Shown: positions 27,179-37,071 of the stretch, in pieces
How the letters are laid out: each line of letters starts with the position of its first letter
How positions within the stretch are numbered: position 1 is the first letter of the stretch
NCBI GenBank assembly: GCA_002746115.1
Contig: NVXL01000007.1
Coordinates: 16,368-80,367, forward strand
Length of the DNA stretch: 64,000 nt
Direction of reading: 5' to 3'
DNA from: Alteromonadaceae bacterium
GTDB lineage: Bacteria; Pseudomonadota; Gammaproteobacteria; Pseudomonadales; Cellvibrionaceae
The notes under the pieces: generated by a model
The model's database searches: none
The model's input: only the letters and a program-made list of their open reading frames with translations
What the model was told of the DNA's origin: nothing
Translations under genes and position numbers: made by a program

Positions 27179-27862
27179 ATGAAAAGAGTTCTTTCCATCA
27201 TGGCCTGCGGCGCTGTGATATTTATGACACAAGCTGTTGCGATACCGAATCAAGTGTTAGCGGCAGAGCGTGAGCATCAATCGACAAATGAAGGGCGGCG
27301 TGAGCGTCATACCGATCGCCAAAACCGTCAAAATGGTCGTAAGGATCAGGCGACTCATCAGCGGGAGAGTAATCACCAAGAACGCAGGCGTCAAGTGTCC
27401 AAGCCTGCAGGGCGTAAACATGGTGAGCATGCTGGCCGCCATCATAATCATCAAGATAGATCCCGCCACCATAGCTCTCGTCGGCATGATACGCATAATG
27501 ACCATCATGGGCGCAATAATCATGATAGGCGTCACCATAGCGGCCACAATAGTCACAGCCGTCACAACAGCCATAATCGCCATCATGATCGTCACCACAA
27601 TAAGCACCGTAAGCACAGAACACACAAGCATCACGGCTCGCAGCATCATCTCCGGCGCCACACAAGCAATCATATTTATATCGGTAGTCAAGTGCTACTA
27701 GGGGCGGTGATGCATCACGATTATTGTCCTGATTACATGCATTATCACGACGATTACGATATTTTTAACTATACGCGGGATAATTATGGGGCGTGCTTTA
27801 AAGTGGTGCATGGCCATAATGGCAAGAGGCGCATCCAAGTCGCTTACGAATACTGTTATTAG
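27179..27862 (+). CDS. Secreted histidine-rich protein
   Basis: A 227-residue protein with a signal peptide (cleavage near VLA-A, residues 28-29). A long low-complexity segment at about residues 32-165 is dominated by His, Arg, Asn, Asp and Ser. I count about 41 histidines in all. The segment after it (residues 166-227) is normal in composition, hydrophobic then aromatic, with four cysteines and ending in YEYCY. That part may be a small disulfide-bonded domain. A GAGG site precedes the ATG. Binding of Zn, Cu or Ni in the periplasm or outside the cell is an inference from composition. The gene stands alone between secB and ntrC. Confidence 0.75.
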   Translation: MKRVLSIMACGAVIFMTQAVAIPNQVLAAEREHQSTNEGRRERHTDRQNRQNGRKDQATHQRESNHQERRRQVSKPAGRKHGEHAGRHHNHQDRSRHHSSRRHDTHNDHHGRNNHDRRHHSGHNSHSRHNSHNRHHDRHHNKHRKHRTHKHHGSQHHLRRHTSNHIYIGSQVLLGAVMHHDYCPDYMHYHDDYDIFNYTRDNYGACFKVVHGHNGKRRIQVAYEYCY

Positions 27863-27900
27863 TATCCGTAAACGGAGGTGTTTGATAGTAAGCGGGGGCG

Positions 27901-29319
27901 CTAATCCTCGTCAGGGGTGTTCATGCCTAGCTCTTTTAGCTTTCGCGTTAAGGTGTTACGCCCCCAGCCGAGTAAGTTAGCGGCATCACGTTTACGTCCG
28001 GCAGTATGCTTTAACGCAGTTTCAATGAGCGCTTTCTCAAAGGTCGGGACTGCTTCGGATAGAATGCTGCTCTGCCCGCAAGCGAGACACTGGTCGGCCC
28101 AATGGCGTAGCGCTTTATCCCAATCACCTCTTGGTGTGGCGGTGGTTTTGTTTTCTTTCAGCTCTGGCGGTAAATCCTGAACGTGTACTTCACGGCCAGA
28201 GGCCATAACCGTAATCCAGCGACAGGTGTTTTCTAATTGCCGCACGTTACCTGGCCAGGTAAGGTTGCTGAGGTAGATCTCGGCTTCTTTTGTGAGGTTT
28301 TTTGGTTCAACATCTAGCTCTTTAGCGGCGCTGTTTAAAAAGTGTTGGGTGAGCTTGGGGATGTCTTCTCTACGGTTCGAGAGTTTGGGGAGGTGAATCC
28401 GTATCACGTTTAGGCGGTGAAACAGATCTTCCCTGAAGTGATTGTTTTCTACTAATTTTTCTAAATTATGGTGGGTTGCCGCAATGATGCGCACATCGAC
28501 TTTGATTGGTGTGTGGCCGCCGACACGATAAAACTCCCCATCGGCTAAGACGCGCAATAGTCTCGTTTGAGTTTCGGCCGGCATGTCACCAATTTCATCT
28601 AAAAATAGCGTGCCACGGTTGGCTTGCTGGAATCGACCCTGACGCTGTCCGCCCGCGCCGGTAAAAGCGCCTTTTTCATGACCAAACAATTCGGATTCAA
28701 TTAGATCACGTGGAATAGCAGCCATGTTAAGCGCAATAAATGGACCGTTTTTTCTTGGGCTGTGAGTATGCAATGCCTTGGCGACCAGCTCTTTTCCTGT
28801 ACCGGAATCACCGTTAATCAATACGGTGATATTTGATTGAGACAGCCGGCCGATGGCTCGGAATACCTCCTGCATAGCGGGAGCTTCACCAATAATGTCG
28901 GTTTCTTCATCTACGGAGTTAACTGACTCATTGGGCTCTTCTTGTTCGTTAGCGACGGCGAGTGCGCGCTGAGTGACATCAACCGCTTCGTCAACATCAA
29001 ACGGCTTGGGTAAGTACTCGAAGGCACCACCTTGGTAGGCTGACACCGTGCTATCGAGGTCGGAGTGTGCTGTCATAATAATGATCGGTAGCTCAGGGTG
29101 TTGCTGGTGGATTTGTTTCAGCATGGTTAAGCCGTCTATTCCTGGCATGCGAATATCACTAATAATGGCTTGTGGTTTTTCGTGTGCGAGAGCAGCCAGC
29201 GCTTTGTTTCCCGATTCAAAACTGGTTGTGGGGATGTTTGCCTGCTGAAGTGCTTTCTCTAATACCCATCGGATAGAGCGGTCATCATCAATAATCCATA
29301 CCAAGTTACTTTTGTTCAT
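27901..29319 (-). CDS. ntrC: Nitrogen regulation response regulator NtrC
   Basis: Sigma-54 activator of nitrogen-limitation genes, 472 residues. The receiver domain has Asp55 as phosphoacceptor in IISDIRMPG. The AAA+ domain has Walker A GDSGTGKE, the sigma-54 contact loop GAFTGA and Walker B GTLFLDEIGDM. The C-terminal Fis-type helix-turn-helix is KRDAANLLGWGRNTLTRKL. It overlaps ntrB by 14 bp and lies downstream of it, in the same direction as glnA. The expected glnA-ntrB-ntrC order is kept, with one DUF4124 gene inserted. Confidence 0.97.
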   Translation of the reverse strand: MNKSNLVWIIDDDRSIRWVLEKALQQANIPTTSFESGNKALAALAHEKPQAIISDIRMPGIDGLTMLKQIHQQHPELPIIIMTAHSDLDSTVSAYQGGAFEYLPKPFDVDEAVDVTQRALAVANEQEEPNESVNSVDEETDIIGEAPAMQEVFRAIGRLSQSNITVLINGDSGTGKELVAKALHTHSPRKNGPFIALNMAAIPRDLIESELFGHEKGAFTGAGGQRQGRFQQANRGTLFLDEIGDMPAETQTRLLRVLADGEFYRVGGHTPIKVDVRIIAATHHNLEKLVENNHFREDLFHRLNVIRIHLPKLSNRREDIPKLTQHFLNSAAKELDVEPKNLTKEAEIYLSNLTWPGNVRQLENTCRWITVMASGREVHVQDLPPELKENKTTATPRGDWDKALRHWADQCLACGQSSILSEAVPTFEKALIETALKHTAGRKRDAANLLGWGRNTLTRKLKELGMNTPDED

Positions 29320-30391
29320 AATTCTGCCCTAGTGGAAGGTATACGGCGAATTCGGTTGCGCCGGGTTCGTTGTTGCACTCGATCAAACCCTGGTGTTGAC
29401 CGATTAAATTTTGTGAAATAGATAATCCAAGTCCGCTACCTTCTGCTCGGCCGGTGATCATTGGAAAGAAAATATCTTCGACGATATCGTCAGGGATGCC
29501 GGGGCCTGTATCGATAATGGAGACTCTGGCAACGAGCGGGTAATTATTTCTACCGATGGTGTAACGGCGTTTAATGCGAGTTGAGATGGTGATTTTTTTC
29601 CCATTTTCATTTGTCTCGTTACACTCTAGTAGCGCTTGCATGGCGTTGCGGGCAATATTCAGAAACGCCTGAATGAGTTGGTCATGGTCGCCGAGTATCA
29701 TTGGGATGCTTGGGTCGTAATCTCGTTTTATACTGATTTGGCCTAGGGCTTCTAATTCAATGACGGATATAACGTGCTCAAGCACTTCGTGAATATTGAG
29801 TTCAACGAATTTTGGCGGTGTACGTGGGCCTAGAAGACGATCAACGAGATTTCTTAGTCGGTCTGTTTCATGAATAATTATCTTGGTGTATTCGTCAAGC
29901 GTACTGTCGTAGGCTAGCTCTCTTGATAGTAGTTGTGCGGCACCACGAATACCCCCAAGTGGGTTTTTGATCTCGTGCGCCATGCTTTTAATGAGGTTGC
30001 GGGAGGTCTCTTGGGATGATATCCATGCTTCTTCTCGGCTAATTTTAATTAGGCGGTCGAGGGGTTGGATTTCCAATATGATTTGGCCGTTATCGGCATC
30101 GGAGGTCACCGAGTAATCTATGGTGACTTCTCTATCGTGATGTAGCTTCCAGCTTATTTTGCGCTGCGTGAAATCTTTGCGCTCGTTGAGAGCGTCTTGC
30201 AGTGCCTTAGGCGTGCCATCTAACAGCGAAAAGCAGAGGCTGATATGCTTGGATATTAGTTGTTCGCTGCTTGCTCCGAGTAATGCTTCGGCAGAAGTGT
30301 TCACGCGCAGAATATTCAGCTGATCATCTAGGACGACAATCGCGGTAATTAAAGTGTCTAGAATTTCGTTATCGGTGCTTTGCTCTATCAT
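29306..30391 (-). CDS. ntrB: Nitrogen regulation histidine kinase NtrB
   Basis: Cytoplasmic kinase/phosphatase of NtrC, governed by PII, 361 residues. An N-terminal PAS domain covers about 10-120. The phosphorylated histidine lies in MAHEIKNPLGGIRGAAQLL (about residue 139), followed by the N box NIARNAMQAL and the G boxes DTGPGIP and GSGLGLSISQNL. It has no membrane segment, as expected for this kinase. It is translationally coupled to ntrC. Confidence 0.97.
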   Translation of the reverse strand: MIEQSTDNEILDTLITAIVVLDDQLNILRVNTSAEALLGASSEQLISKHISLCFSLLDGTPKALQDALNERKDFTQRKISWKLHHDREVTIDYSVTSDADNGQIILEIQPLDRLIKISREEAWISSQETSRNLIKSMAHEIKNPLGGIRGAAQLLSRELAYDSTLDEYTKIIIHETDRLRNLVDRLLGPRTPPKFVELNIHEVLEHVISVIELEALGQISIKRDYDPSIPMILGDHDQLIQAFLNIARNAMQALLECNETNENGKKITISTRIKRRYTIGRNNYPLVARVSIIDTGPGIPDDIVEDIFFPMITGRAEGSGLGLSISQNLIGQHQGLIECNNEPGATEFAVYLPLGQNYEQK

Positions 30392-30448
30392 GAGGCGCTC
30401 TCAATTCACTTGGAGTGATGAAAGCAAGAAACGCTCCAAGTAAGGGGT

Positions 30449-31018
30449 TTAATTTCCGCCGGGTCGAATTATGTAGAAATTGACGGTTTGACTATGACTT
30501 ACTCGCTGTCCTTGGGCGTCGAGTAAGATTGCGGTAACGCTTTTCTTGCCGCGCATTTTAATTGAGAGTGGGACTTGTATGTTCAGCGCTGGGGAGGGTG
30601 AGCCGATGGCTTGACCGTTAAGTAGAAATTGAATGCGGTGCTCTGGCAGTAAAGGGTTTGCACTACTTACTTGTATGTCGATACTTTTCTGCACGGGGCC
30701 AATTTTTTGCCCTTCATGCGGCGCAGTGATTTGAATTTGATAATCTGTCTTTGCTTTTTTGCCCTTTTTCTGTGCGTCCGACTTTGGCTGTTGCTTAAAT
30801 CTAGTGCTTTCGTTGCTTTTATAGCCCTGCTGGACATTTGTCGTTTTGAGTTGAACTACTTCCGCACCATTTTTGGGCGAGGTATCTGAAAAGGTGATAT
30901 TTCCGTCTTTATCGACAATTTTGTAAAGCTCATCATTTGCCGCGTTAGCCAGATTAGTTGTGCCAGCACAGGTGAGAATAAAGGCTAAGGCTAGAAATAT
31001 TAGGGGGCGCAATCGCAT
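30449..31018 (-). CDS. DUF4124 domain protein, secreted
   Basis: A 189-residue periplasmic protein with a signal peptide of about 26 residues. A short N-terminal DUF4124 motif follows (LYKIVDKDGNITFSDTSP), then a Lys/Gln-rich linker and an Ig-like C-terminal beta domain (residues 90-185). The function of DUF4124 is unknown. It lies between glnA and ntrB, where DUF4124 genes are common in gammaproteobacteria. A terminator separates it from glnA. Confidence 0.85.
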   Translation of the reverse strand: MRLRPLIFLALAFILTCAGTTNLANAANDELYKIVDKDGNITFSDTSPKNGAEVVQLKTTNVQQGYKSNESTRFKQQPKSDAQKKGKKAKTDYQIQITAPHEGQKIGPVQKSIDIQVSSANPLLPEHRIQFLLNGQAIGSPSPALNIQVPLSIKMRGKKSVTAILLDAQGQRVSHSQTVNFYIIRPGGN

Positions 31019-31084
31019 GGGCGGCTCGGGGGGTAAAGTGTGTGAGTGTTAAGGTTGGTGCGTTTGATGATGTGTTGAGTATAA

Positions 31085-31112
31085 ACAAAAAAGCCCGCAC
31101 TAGGCGGGCTTT
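31085..31112 (-). terminator. Intrinsic terminator of glnA
   Basis: On the minus strand AAAGCCCGC / GCGGGCTTT with a 4-nt loop is followed by a run of six T, 44 bp after the glnA stop. Confidence 0.88.
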
Positions 31113-31155
31113 GATAGCGTTTTGAATATTGCTGCTCAAGCGGAAATTGTCTAAA

Positions 31156-32562
31156 TTAGACTGAGTAGTACATTTCGAACTCAACTGGGTGAGTTGTCAT
31201 ATTCAGTTTTTCAACTTCTTCTTTCTTAAGGCTGATGTAAGCATCGATAGTGTCGTCAGTGAATACGTCACCAGCATTCAAGAACTCGCGGTCTGCGTCC
31301 AATGCTGTAAGCGCTTCTTCTAAAGATGCGCAAACAGTTGGGTACTCAGCGAGTTCTTCGGCAGGAAGGTCGTAAAGATCTTTGTCTGCAGGATCGCCAG
31401 GGTGTATTTTGTTCTTAATGCCGTCAAGGCCTGCCATTAGCAATGCGGAGAATGCTAGGTATGGGTTGGCAGTACAGTCTGGGAAGCGAGTTTCGATACG
31501 ACGACCTTTTGGTGAAGGCACGTATGGAATACGGATTGAGGCCGAACGGTTACGCGCTGAGTAAGCTAGAATAACTGGTGCTTCAAAGCCTGGAACCAAA
31601 CGCTTGTAAGAGTTGGTAGAAGCATTACAGAAAGCGTTAAGCGCTTTAGCATGCTTGATGATGCCGCCGATGTAGAATAAGGCGGTTTCGCTCATACCAG
31701 CATAAACTTCACCAGCGAATTGGTTTACGCCGTCTTTTATGAACGATTGGTGAACGTGCATGCCACTACCGTTGTCGCCAACGAGAGGCTTAGGCATAAA
31801 TGTTGCGGTTTTGCCATAAGCATGAGCAACGTTATGTACGCAGTACTTAAGGATTTGAACTTCATCAGCCTTTTGAGTCAAGGTAGCGGGGCCAACACCG
31901 ATTTCACATTGACCAGCAGTGCCAACCTCGTGGTGATGCACTTCAATCTCAAGACCCATTTGCTCCATAGCGCCACACATTGCACCACGGATGTCGTGTA
32001 GTGAGTCGACTGGAGGAACTGGGAAGTAACCGCCTTTAACGCCAGGGCGATGCCCCATGTTACCGTCATCAAAACTCTTGTCGGAGGACCATGCAGCTTC
32101 TTCGGAGGACACTTTGTAGAAGTTGCCGCTCATGTCTGAGCCCCATTTGACGTCATCAAAGACGAAAAATTCTGGCTCAGGGCCAAAGAGTGCGTGGTCG
32201 CCAAGACCGGTGCTTTTCAAGTACTCTTCTGCGCGTTTAGCGATAGAGCGTGGGTCACGTGAATAGCCTTGACCTGTAGTAGGTTCAACGATGTTACAAC
32301 GAATGATAACGGTTGTCTCATCGGTAAAAGGGTCTAATACAGCGGAGCTGTCATCTGGCATAAGGATCATGTCGGATTCATTAATGCCTTTCCAGCCGGC
32401 GATAGATGAACCATCAAACATTTTGCCTTCTTCGAAGAAACTGTCGCCTACTTCAGATACTGGGATTGAGACGTGTTGCTCTTTACCTTTAGTATCAGTA
32501 AAACGAAGATCGACCCAGCGTGCTTCATTATCTTTAATTAGATTCAGAGTCTTCTCTGACAT
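31156..32562 (-). CDS. glnA: Glutamine synthetase type I
   Basis: ATP-dependent synthesis of glutamine from glutamate and ammonia, 468 residues. Conserved segments include the Asp50-type loop [12 protein letters not shown], the metal-binding [10 protein letters not shown], the ATP-binding loop [16 protein letters not shown], and the adenylylation tyrosine in KDLYDLP near residue 397. The presence of that tyrosine implies control by GlnE. A GGAGG site lies 8 bp before the ATG. A hexanucleotide repeat sits in the leader. The gene is divergent from thiI. I do not see a convincing sigma-54 site. Confidence 0.98.
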   Translation of the reverse strand: MSEKTLNLIKDNEARWVDLRFTDTKGKEQHVSIPVSEVGDSFFEEGKMFDGSSIAGWKGINESDMILMPDDSSAVLDPFTDETTVIIRCNIVEPTTGQGYSRDPRSIAKRAEEYLKSTGLGDHALFGPEPEFFVFDDVKWGSDMSGNFYKVSSEEAAWSSDKSFDDGNMGHRPGVKGGYFPVPPVDSLHDIRGAMCGAMEQMGLEIEVHHHEVGTAGQCEIGVGPATLTQKADEVQILKYCVHNVAHAYGKTATFMPKPLVGDNGSGMHVHQSFIKDGVNQFAGEVYAGMSETALFYIGGIIKHAKALNAFCNASTNSYKRLVPGFEAPVILAYSARNRSASIRIPYVPSPKGRRIETRFPDCTANPYLAFSALLMAGLDGIKNKIHPGDPADKDLYDLPAEELAEYPTVCASLEEALTALDADREFLNAGDVFTDDTIDAYISLKKEEVEKLNMTTHPVEFEMYYSV

Positions 32563-32590
32563 AAGGATGCCTCCGGAGTATTAGTCCTAG

Positions 32591-32615
32591 TGTTGATGTT
32601 GATGTTGATGTTGAA
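32591..32615 (-). repeat. Hexamer tandem repeat in the glnA leader
   Basis: The plus strand reads TGTTGA repeated four times; on the glnA mRNA this is TCAACA repeated about 25-50 nt upstream of the start codon. It is a simple repeat likely to vary in copy number. Confidence 0.85.
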
Positions 32616-32802
32616 TTTTGATTTTAAAAAATGTACGTTCAATTCTGTTGGTTGAACGAGAGCTGTCATATTAATGCAATCTCGCAAAGACGCAAGACGA
32701 GTAGCCCGGAAAACGCAAGTTATATGCCATAATAAGGGAAATCACCCTAAGTGTGACCTTGGAGGCTTTGCGATAAGTCGAGGTTCGGTAAGGGTAATAT
32801 GT

Positions 32803-32821
32803 GCGCACCGGAATGGTGCGC
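32803..32821 (+). promoter_or_regulatory. Hairpin in the thiI leader
   Basis: Perfect 7-bp inverted repeat GCGCACC, loop GGAAT, GGTGCGC, about 70 bp upstream of thiI. No T-run follows. It could be an operator or an RNA hairpin. Confidence 0.4.
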
Positions 32822-32893
32822 TCAGTGCCGGCTGCGCCCCTTTTGTGTGCGCTTCCTGGCTTGTGTTTTAACTGTCTAATTTGCGTGTTTTTA

Positions 32894-34390
32894 ATGACTG
32901 AAAAGAATATTGAAGTAGTGTTTCCCTTGGTTTTTGTTGTGCGTTTGTTTCCCGAAATCACCATCAAAAGTCCATCTGTACGAAAGCGTTGGACGAAGCA
33001 CTTGGTTGAAAATTTACGCTTGCTTATGCGCGGGATTTGTCCGGGCTTGCATGTGCTTCAGGATTGGGATCGTATCGAAGTTCGTGTGCCGACAGATGCG
33101 CCTGAGGTGTGCGAAAAAATTGTCGATATATTATCGCGTACACCAGGTATTGCACACTCGTTGCGCACGTGTAGTTATGACTTTGAGTCAATGCATGACA
33201 TTTATGAACGCGCTTATGAGCACTGGGGTGATCAGTTAACAGGTAAGACGTTTTGCGTGCGTGTTAAGCGTACGGGGCAGCATGACTATACCTCGACGGA
33301 TGTCGAGCGTTACGTCGGTGGCGGTCTTAACCAGCATTGCAATACGGCGGGCGTTAGGTTGGTCAACCCTGAAGTGACCGTTAACGTCGAGATAAAAAAT
33401 CAAACTTGTTATGTGGTAGCCGAAAAGTACCCTGGTTTGGGTGGTTTCCCTGTTGGCACGCAGGAGTCGGTTTTATCCTTGGTCTCCGGAGGCTTCGACT
33501 CAACTGTTGCTAGTTACATGATGATTAAGCGTGGATTGAAAACGCATTATTGCTTTTTCAATCTCGGTGGTTTGGCGCATGAAATTGGCGTTAAAGAGAT
33601 TGCCTTTTATCTTTGGCAGCGCTTTGGTTCGACCCATAAAGTTCGCTTTGTGACGGTGCCTTTTGATAAGGTGGTTGCGGAGATCTTAACCCAGATTGAT
33701 CCTTCTAATGTGGGGGTAGTACTCAAGCGTATGATGCTGCGTGCAGCGGAGAAGCTAGCGAAAAGAGGGCAGATTCCAGCCTTGGTGACGGGAGAAGCGG
33801 TTGCACAGGTTTCTAGCCAGACGATGCATAATCTTGCGGTCATCGATAAAGTTGTCGATACGATGATATTCCGCCCGCTGGTAGTAACCGATAAGCGCGA
33901 TATTATAAATATGGCCCGCGATATTGGCGCGGAAGAGTTTTCGGCTAATATCCCAGAGTATTGCGGCGTTATTTCGGTAAAACCTTCATCGCGTGTTAAT
34001 GAAGAGCATGTGATCGAGCAAGAGGCTCGATTTGATTTTGATATCTTAGATCAGGCTGTTGAGCAGAGCGTAATGCAGCCTATTGATAAGGTGATGGCCA
34101 CGCAAAGTTCGTTGCCGCAAGTTCCGCAAAAAGACTCGTTGGTTGCGGGAGATGTGGTTATCGATGTAAGGCACCCGGACGAGCAGTCGTTAAAGCCTTT
34201 GGTGTTGAGTGATAATCAGGTCTTAACGATTCCCTTTTTCAAATTAAGCACTGCCTTTGTTGCGCTAGAGAAAGAGGGAGAGAAGGGGCGGAGTTATCTT
34301 CTTTATTGCGAAAAAGGCGTAATGAGTGAACTTCACGCGGCGCAGTTAGCAAGTGAGGGTTATACTGATATATGCGTATATCGGCCTTAA
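32894..34390 (+). CDS. thiI: tRNA 4-thiouridine synthase ThiI
   Basis: Transfers sulfur to uridine-8 of tRNA and in many gammaproteobacteria also to ThiS for thiazole synthesis. At 498 residues it has a ferredoxin-like domain and THUMP domain (about 60-165), the PP-loop SGGFDS at residues 198-203, and a C-terminal rhodanese domain with the persulfide cysteine in LLYCEKG (about residue 472). PEYCGVIS carries the partner cysteine. It is therefore the long, E. coli-type form. The frame is open to 32801, but the ATG at 32894 matches family starts. It is divergent from glnA. Confidence 0.96.
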   Translation: MTEKNIEVVFPLVFVVRLFPEITIKSPSVRKRWTKHLVENLRLLMRGICPGLHVLQDWDRIEVRVPTDAPEVCEKIVDILSRTPGIAHSLRTCSYDFESMHDIYERAYEHWGDQLTGKTFCVRVKRTGQHDYTSTDVERYVGGGLNQHCNTAGVRLVNPEVTVNVEIKNQTCYVVAEKYPGLGGFPVGTQESVLSLVSGGFDSTVASYMMIKRGLKTHYCFFNLGGLAHEIGVKEIAFYLWQRFGSTHKVRFVTVPFDKVVAEILTQIDPSNVGVVLKRMMLRAAEKLAKRGQIPALVTGEAVAQVSSQTMHNLAVIDKVVDTMIFRPLVVTDKRDIINMARDIGAEEFSANIPEYCGVISVKPSSRVNEEHVIEQEARFDFDILDQAVEQSVMQPIDKVMATQSSLPQVPQKDSLVAGDVVIDVRHPDEQSLKPLVLSDNQVLTIPFFKLSTAFVALEKEGEKGRSYLLYCEKGVMSELHAAQLASEGYTDICVYRP

Positions 34391-34465
34391 GGTGTTTAGC
34401 TGAGTTTAATTTATAGCTAGTTCGTCGATATGTTCCGCTGTATTTTGACTTGAGTGAATGAATTA

Positions 34466-34915
34466 ATGGCCGGGCCTACTAAAAAACAAAACGTCGTTGT
34501 GCTTAGTGTTGCGTTCCTGATTATTGCAGGGTCAGTGGTGGTGACTCTATATGCGACGGGCTTTTTGTTTGGTGGTATGTCATCTAAAGATAAGGGTTTT
34601 CAAAATGTAACGTTTACGGATGCGGTGATTACCTGTACCGAGCGTACTGAAGAGACTTACGGTGACAGGATTCAAAATGTAACGACGGACAATCACTCAA
34701 GCCGTTTCGATAACAAGCGCTTTCTATACAAAATATTTTTGGAGCTGGATTTACACGGTGTAAACGGCAATCCGGTCGGCAACTACTTTGTGAACTGTTT
34801 TGTGCGCTCCAGTGATGGCACTATTCGCAAGTATGACGCACTGCGTAAAGACGAGTCCAATTATCAGGCCAAACCTGACGACGGCACTAATATGTTTGGT
34901 ATGCCTAAAAAGTAG
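34466..34915 (+). CDS. Conserved membrane-anchored protein of unknown function
   Basis: A 149-residue protein with a short basic N-terminus (MAGPTKKQN), one membrane segment at residues 11-33, and a periplasmic domain with two cysteines (VITCTERTEE and YFVNCFVRS). These could form a disulfide. The FLYKIFLELDLHG-VNCFV pattern suggests a beta-sandwich. I do not recognise the family. The ATG at 34466 is preferred over GTG 34454 because GAGTGA lies 8 bp upstream. It sits between thiI and typA with no clear operon link. Confidence 0.7.
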   Translation: MAGPTKKQNVVVLSVAFLIIAGSVVVTLYATGFLFGGMSSKDKGFQNVTFTDAVITCTERTEETYGDRIQNVTTDNHSSRFDNKRFLYKIFLELDLHGVNGNPVGNYFVNCFVRSSDGTIRKYDALRKDESNYQAKPDDGTNMFGMPKK

Positions 34916-35010
34916 CGACGAATTTAGTCGTATCTTTGAGGTTGCCTGTGTTTTGTTGTGGGTCGCTACCTGTCATTTAGTCCTTTCCTGTTTCCGGTTC
35001 AAATATGTCC

Positions 35011-35024
35011 GTGGTATAAACCAC
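35011..35024 (+). promoter_or_regulatory. Small hairpin upstream of typA
   Basis: Perfect inverted repeat GTGGT-ATAA-ACCAC about 60 bp upstream of the typA -10 box. It has no T-run and its function is unknown. Confidence 0.3.
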
Positions 35025-35084
35025 AGCTGAGTGGCGCTAGTAAAATGAGGCTTGAATTAATTAAAAGTTTGAGCTAAGACCATG

Positions 35085-35090
35085 TATAAT
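35085..35090 (+). promoter_or_regulatory. Likely -10 box of typA
   Basis: A perfect TATAAT 64 bp upstream of the typA start. The -35 region at 17 bp is weak. Confidence 0.5.
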
Positions 35091-35153
35091 GCCGCAGCCT
35101 TCTGCCCCCTGGTGACTAGAGGGGCATCGATTTAATGTAAGAGAACACAAATT

Positions 35154-36983
35154 TTGTCTAATCAAATCAAATATTTACGTAACATCGCCATTATTGCACA
35201 CGTCGATCACGGCAAGACTACCTTGGTCGATAAGTTGCTCAGCCAATCTGGGATGTTGGCGCGCAAAGACGAAGGTGCAGAGCGCATAATGGATTCTAGT
35301 GACCAGGAAAAGGAACGCGGTATTACCATCCTGGCTAAAAATACGTCCATTCAGTGGAACGACTATCGCATCAATATCGTAGATACCCCGGGGCATGCCG
35401 ACTTCGGTGGAGAAGTTGAGCGCGTTTTGTCTATGGTTGATAGTGTTTGTTTACTGGTTGATGCGGTTGATGGCCCGATGCCTCAAACACGTTTTGTAAC
35501 GAGTAAGGCCTTTGAAAAAGGTCTAAAACCAATCGTGGTAATCAACAAGGTTGATCGCCCTGGTGCTCGTTCAGACTGGGTAATTGATCAAGTATTTGAA
35601 CTCTTTGATCGACTTGGCGCGACTGATGAGCAGTTAGACTTTCCTGTGATCTACGCTTCGGCACTTAATGGTGTTGCAGGTCTGGAAGAAGATAAACTAG
35701 CGGATGACATGACGCCACTGTTTGAAATGATTATTGAGCATGTGGCTCCGCCGGAAGTTGAGATTGATAAGCCGTTCCAAATGCAAATCTCTGCACTGGA
35801 CTACAACAGCTATGTTGGTGTTATCGGTGTTGGCCGTATTTCACGTGGTACTTTGTCGCCCAATCAGCAAGTGGTTGTTTGTGACGCGGAAGGCAAGCAG
35901 CGTAAAGCGAAAGTCTTGCAAGTTATGGGCTATCACGGTTTGGAGCGTGTTGACACAGATAAAGCTTCTGCTGGTGATATCGTCTGTATAACTGGGGTTG
36001 ATAAGCTTAGTATTTCGAATACTTTGTGTGCTCCAGAAGCGGTTGAGCCTTTACCACCGTTGTCTGTTGATGAGCCAACGGTCAGCATGACTTTCCAAGT
36101 AAATGATTCACCATTTTGTGGTCTTGAAGGGAAGTTTGTAACTTCGCGAAATATTAGAGAGCGCTTGGAGCAGGAGCTTATTCATAACGTAGCTTTACGT
36201 GTTAAGCCAGGCGATAGCTCGGATAAGTTTATTGTTTCTGGGCGAGGCGAGTTACATTTGTCTGTACTTATCGAAAATATGCGCCGTGAAGGTTTTGAAT
36301 TAGGGGTTTCTCGCCCGGAAGTAATTCAAAAAGAAGTTGATGGTGAAATTCAAGAGCCTTTTGAGCACGTGGTTATCGATGTGGAAGAGCCGCACCAAGG
36401 CTCTATTATGGAAGAGTTTGGTTTGCGTAAAGCCGAAATGACTAACATGGAGCCAGACGGAAAAGGCCGTGTGAAGTTGGAGTTCATTATTCCATCGCGT
36501 GGATTGATTGGCTTCCGTGGTTTGTTCCTGACCTTAACTTCAGGTTCGGGCATTATGACCAGTATCTTTGATCATTACGGTGCAGTTAAAGCCGGTGAAG
36601 TGACAAGTCGTCAAAACGGCGTACTGGTTTCTAATGTTAAAGGTAAAACCTTAGCTTACGCCTTGTTTACTTTGCAGGATCGTGGTCGATTATTTTTGGG
36701 TCATGGTCTGGATGTTTACGAAGGGCAGGTTGTGGGAATACACTCTCGCGCCAATGACCTTGTTGTGAACCCTACTAAGGCTAAGCAGCTTAACAATATT
36801 CGTGCTGCTGGTACGGATGAGGCGCTGACTTTGTCGCCACCAATTAGGCATACACTTGAGCAAGCTTTGGAATTTATTGAAGACGATGAGTTGGTGGAAG
36901 TAACACCGCTAAGCATTCGTGTTCGTAAGAAGCTTTTGACTGAGAACTTACGTAAGCGCTCTAAGAATTCTGGCGTTAAGTAA
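35154..36983 (+). CDS. typA: Ribosome-dependent GTPase TypA/BipA
   Basis: Translational GTPase that aids 50S assembly and stress growth, 609 residues. The G domain has G1 [10 protein letters not shown]2 region ERGITI, G3 [13 protein letters not shown]4 NKVD and G5 YASA. Domains II, III and V follow as in EF-G, and a C-terminal BipA domain is present. The start is TTG; the frame has no ATG before the conserved [10 protein letters not shown], and a purine-rich AAGAGAA precedes it. A perfect TATAAT lies upstream. It ends at a long bidirectional terminator. Confidence 0.97.
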   Translation: MSNQIKYLRNIAIIAHVDHGKTTLVDKLLSQSGMLARKDEGAERIMDSSDQEKERGITILAKNTSIQWNDYRINIVDTPGHADFGGEVERVLSMVDSVCLLVDAVDGPMPQTRFVTSKAFEKGLKPIVVINKVDRPGARSDWVIDQVFELFDRLGATDEQLDFPVIYASALNGVAGLEEDKLADDMTPLFEMIIEHVAPPEVEIDKPFQMQISALDYNSYVGVIGVGRISRGTLSPNQQVVVCDAEGKQRKAKVLQVMGYHGLERVDTDKASAGDIVCITGVDKLSISNTLCAPEAVEPLPPLSVDEPTVSMTFQVNDSPFCGLEGKFVTSRNIRERLEQELIHNVALRVKPGDSSDKFIVSGRGELHLSVLIENMRREGFELGVSRPEVIQKEVDGEIQEPFEHVVIDVEEPHQGSIMEEFGLRKAEMTNMEPDGKGRVKLEFIIPSRGLIGFRGLFLTLTSGSGIMTSIFDHYGAVKAGEVTSRQNGVLVSNVKGKTLAYALFTLQDRGRLFLGHGLDVYEGQVVGIHSRANDLVVNPTKAKQLNNIRAAGTDEALTLSPPIRHTLEQALEFIEDDELVEVTPLSIRVRKKLLTENLRKRSKNSGVK

Positions 36984-37015
36984 CTCTAGGTTAAGTGCTC
37001 TAGTTTAAGTATTAG

Positions 37016-37043
37016 CACGGCCATTTAATATTAAGTGGCCGTG
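37016..37043 (+). terminator. Hairpin after typA
   Basis: CACGGCCA / TGGCCGTG, 8 bp, around a nearly palindromic 12-nt loop, 33 bp after typA. It has no T-run, so it may stabilise the 3' end instead of terminating. Confidence 0.4.
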
Positions 37044-37071
37044 TTGAGAGCAATAAAAAGCTGAGAATAAT

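Larger units (their letters stand above)
32563..32893. other. Divergent glnA / thiI regulatory region
   Basis: This 331-bp region contains the glnA leader repeat and a 7-bp hairpin GCGCACC/GGTGCGC at 32803-32821 just before thiI. The nearest sigma-54-like sequence, TTGCA at about 32683-32687 on the minus strand, lacks the -24 GG and is not called. No ORF with a site is present. Confidence 0.5.

Noticed and set aside
27222..27691. Two long antisense ORFs opposite the histidine-rich gene
   Set aside because: They are products of the repetitive CAT/CAC codons on the other strand; their Asp/Cys- and Met/Ile-rich composition is not protein-like.
32563..32893. Sigma-54 promoter for glnA
   Set aside because: A TTGCA is present on the right strand, but the -24 GG is missing.
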